Positions 62,263 to 64,000 of a stretch of 64,000 nucleotides of DNA are shown here, one piece after another. The notes under the pieces were generated by a model. That model made no database searches. It was not told the DNA's origin and worked only from the letters and a program-made list of their open reading frames with translations. The first letter of the stretch is position 1; the number at the start of each line of letters is the position of its first letter. The DNA is from Taurinivorans muris (lineage in GTDB: Bacteria; Desulfobacterota; Desulfovibrionia; Desulfovibrionales; Desulfovibrionaceae): the NCBI RefSeq assembly GCF_025232395.1, contig NZ_CP065938.1, forward strand, positions 124,001 to 188,000. The letters are read 5' to 3'. The position numbers and the translations under genes were made by a program.

Positions 62263-63231
62263 ATGGATAAAAAAGTCGTTTTCATCCATAACAATATTTG
62301 CAAAGAAACAGGACAGGAAGTTGTTTTGGAAGAACTTTTTGTTGAGCAATCGCAAAATTTGTATTGGGTGAATTATGAAATTTCAACTGATGACGAATGG
62401 GAAAAATTGTTGGCTGCACTCCCTCTTTCTGAATTTGAACAACGTTTTTTTACCGATAAAAAAGCGTTTCCGAGGGTTGAAGTTGTGCAGGCGACAGGCT
62501 TGTATCTGCGTATTCCGACTTCTAACCGCTGGGAGGAAACAACCTATTTTATCCATTTGGTTTTATTAGGAAATATTGTTCTTACAATAACAAAGAGCGA
62601 AGGTGAAACGCTGGATAAAGCCTATCAGCAGCTGCAGGCGGGCGTGAAGCTCGAAGGTAAGGAAGGCATTTTTTTATTGATGTATCTTCTTGAGGGCATA
62701 GAAGAACACCTTATTAATAATTATCTTGAAGCAAGAAGCATTATCAACAGTTTTATCAAGTCCTTGGAAAGCATTCCCGATGATCAGGACAATGATAACG
62801 TTGTTAAGATAAAGGGTCGTTTAATGAATATCACCGGGCAGTGCGAAGAGTTTTTATTTGCCTGCACCTTGCTGAGAACCGTTATTTCCGTATCGTTCTT
62901 TCCTGCGCATACTAAAAAATTGCTTAATGATATTTTAGATACGCTCGCCCATGTCGAGCAAAGCATGCATAAGTTGGATAAGCATCTGGAAGATCAGCTT
63001 CATAGGATAGATTCCCATTTTCGAGAATTGTCCGATAAACGCCTGCGTATTTTAACGGTTTTGTCTTCGATTTTTTTGCCGCTGACATTCATTTCCAGTC
63101 TATACGGCATGAATTTCGAGCATATGCCGGAATACGGTTATGAATACGCTTATCCTATCTGTTTGGGTATCATGCTTTTCATCGGTCTTGGCATGATTGT
63201 CTATTATGCGGTAAAAGGGTGGTTTCATTAA
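62263..63231 (+). CDS. CorA-type divalent cation transporter (Mg2+/Co2+ or Zn2+)
   Basis: 322 residues: a large N-terminal cytoplasmic domain, a long stalk helix (about 200-265) and two C-terminal membrane spans. The first ends in the selectivity motif Y-G-M-N (G282-M283-N284), followed by an acidic loop (FEHMPEYGYEYA) in place of the common MPE. The family forms pentameric channels. It may be CorA or ZntB; sequence alone does not decide. It starts 8 bp after hslV. Confidence 0.9.
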   Translation: MDKKVVFIHNNICKETGQEVVLEELFVEQSQNLYWVNYEISTDDEWEKLLAALPLSEFEQRFFTDKKAFPRVEVVQATGLYLRIPTSNRWEETTYFIHLVLLGNIVLTITKSEGETLDKAYQQLQAGVKLEGKEGIFLLMYLLEGIEEHLINNYLEARSIINSFIKSLESIPDDQDNDNVVKIKGRLMNITGQCEEFLFACTLLRTVISVSFFPAHTKKLLNDILDTLAHVEQSMHKLDKHLEDQLHRIDSHFRELSDKRLRILTVLSSIFLPLTFISSLYGMNFEHMPEYGYEYAYPICLGIMLFIGLGMIVYYAVKGWFH

Positions 63232-63315
63232 TTTTAGTTTTTTTGTTGCAAGCCGAATGAAGCGGTGGTATTTTAAAAAACATGCAAGTAACTTTAACGA
63301 GGAAATAGGTGAATT

Positions 63316-64000
63316 ATGATTTCAAAAGCGTTAATTGCGGAGTTTGAAGCTCTTTTGGGAAAGGAAAATGTTTTATCAGAAGAAATAGACAGGCATAGCT
63401 ATTCTTTTGATGCGGCTGTGCTTGAGTCTTGCGTGCCGGCTTTGGTTTTGTTTCCGACTAAAACAGAACAGCTTGGAGTTATTGTTAAAAAATGTTATGA
63501 TGAAGGATTGCACATCACTGTCCGCGGTTCAGGTTCCAATCTTTCCGGCGGAACCATTCCCGACGATAAGGACAGCGTTGTTATCGCGACCGGAAAACTT
63601 AATAAAATTTTGGAAATCAATGAAGAAGATTTGTATGCGGTTGTCGAACCCGGAGTTGTTACGGAGCAATTTGCAAATCAGGTTCGGACAAAAGGGCTTT
63701 TTTATCCTCCTGATCCGGGTTCGCAAAGCATTTCGACCATCGGCGGCAATATTGCCGAAAACGCAGGCGGTTTGCGCGGTTTGAAATATGGCGTAACCAA
63801 AGATTATGTCATGGGCTTGGAATTTTATGATTTCGAGGGGCAGCTGGTAAAAACCGGTTCCCGCACGGTAAAATGCGTTACCGGATATAATCTTGCGGGT
63901 ATGATGATCGGTTCCGAGGGAACGCTCGGTCTTATCAGCAAAGCTATTTTAAAACTTGTTCCGCCTCCTAAGGCGTCAAAAGCCATGATGGCTATTTTTG
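63316..64000 (+). CDS. GlcD-like FAD-linked oxidase (3' end outside window)
   Basis: The frame starts at ATG 63316 (AGGTGA upstream) and remains open to the last base, 228 codons. It encodes the FAD_binding_4 (PCMH/VAO) domain of D-lactate/glycolate dehydrogenases: VLFPTKTEQLGVIVKKC, VRGSGSNLSGG, YPPDPGSQSISTIGGNIAENAGG, the invariant ADP-binding region, and GSEGTLGLISKAILKL. In Desulfovibrionaceae such a gene is usually followed by an iron-sulfur subunit gene; that region is not visible. It probably oxidises lactate or glycolate, with subfamily uncertain. Confidence 0.9.
   Translation, partial: MISKALIAEFEALLGKENVLSEEIDRHSYSFDAAVLESCVPALVLFPTKTEQLGVIVKKCYDEGLHITVRGSGSNLSGGTIPDDKDSVVIATGKLNKILEINEEDLYAVVEPGVVTEQFANQVRTKGLFYPPDPGSQSISTIGGNIAENAGGLRGLKYGVTKDYVMGLEFYDFEGQLVKTGSRTVKCVTGYNLAGMMIGSEGTLGLISKAILKLVPPPKASKAMMAIF

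Overview
This window looks like chromosomal DNA of a low-to-medium GC, anaerobic member of the Desulfovibrionaceae, possibly a gut lineage such as Taurinivorans or its relatives. That reading is an inference. It rests on the clusters rpsU-yqeY-mutS2-dnaG-rpoD and rplU-rpmA-obg-proB, a two-subunit class I fumarase, a Desulfovibrio-like autotransporter, and an arylsulfotransferase-type protein beside an anion carrier. I could not search databases, so genus-level placement is uncertain.

Layout. 1-8.2 kb is accessory: a cut-off XRE regulator with two palindromes, an iron-type alcohol dehydrogenase, then a regulatory pair (hybrid histidine kinase and Crp/Fnr regulator) divergent from a DASS anion carrier and a leaderless arylsulfotransferase-like beta-propeller. 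8.4-10.5 kb holds a glutaredoxin fusion, tRNA-Asn, a flavin-binding PNPOx-type protein and a small membrane protein. 10.6-17.3 kb is the housekeeping rpsU-yqeY-mutS2-dnaG-rpoD operon. 17.4-19.7 kb is a single autotransporter whose promoter contains a TA dinucleotide tract. 19.9-22.9 kb is the rplU-rpmA-obg-proB operon read leftward, preceded by an unlisted 46-residue membrane protein gene.

23.5-32.6 kb is the most coherent accessory system. A sigma-54 activator (GAF-PAS-AAA-Fis) faces an eight-gene operon: Asp/Glu-racemase-like enzyme, tripartite tricarboxylate transporter TctB-TctA-TctC, RidA imine deaminase, and a three-part HcnABC/hydroxyproline-dehydrogenase-like flavo-iron-sulfur enzyme. 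The gap between regulator and operon holds three 17-bp operators (TGTAA-N7-TTACA) and a good -24/-12 promoter. The set reads as uptake, isomerisation, oxidation and imine clearance for an unidentified amino acid, imino acid or opine.

32.7-64 kb is mostly housekeeping: an RlpA-like glycosylase, fumAB, rpsA, an amidohydrolase with an MFS carrier, proC, sbcCD, a GntR regulator, 5-formyl-THF cyclo-ligase, a phosphoesterase, an RNase E/G with a long basic N-terminal extension, a CtpA protease, a YibQ-like deacetylase, ndk, ssb, cysS, an M48 protease, hslV, a CorA-type carrier and the start of a GlcD-like FAD oxidase that runs off the end. No CRISPR array, IS element, prophage or rRNA was seen.
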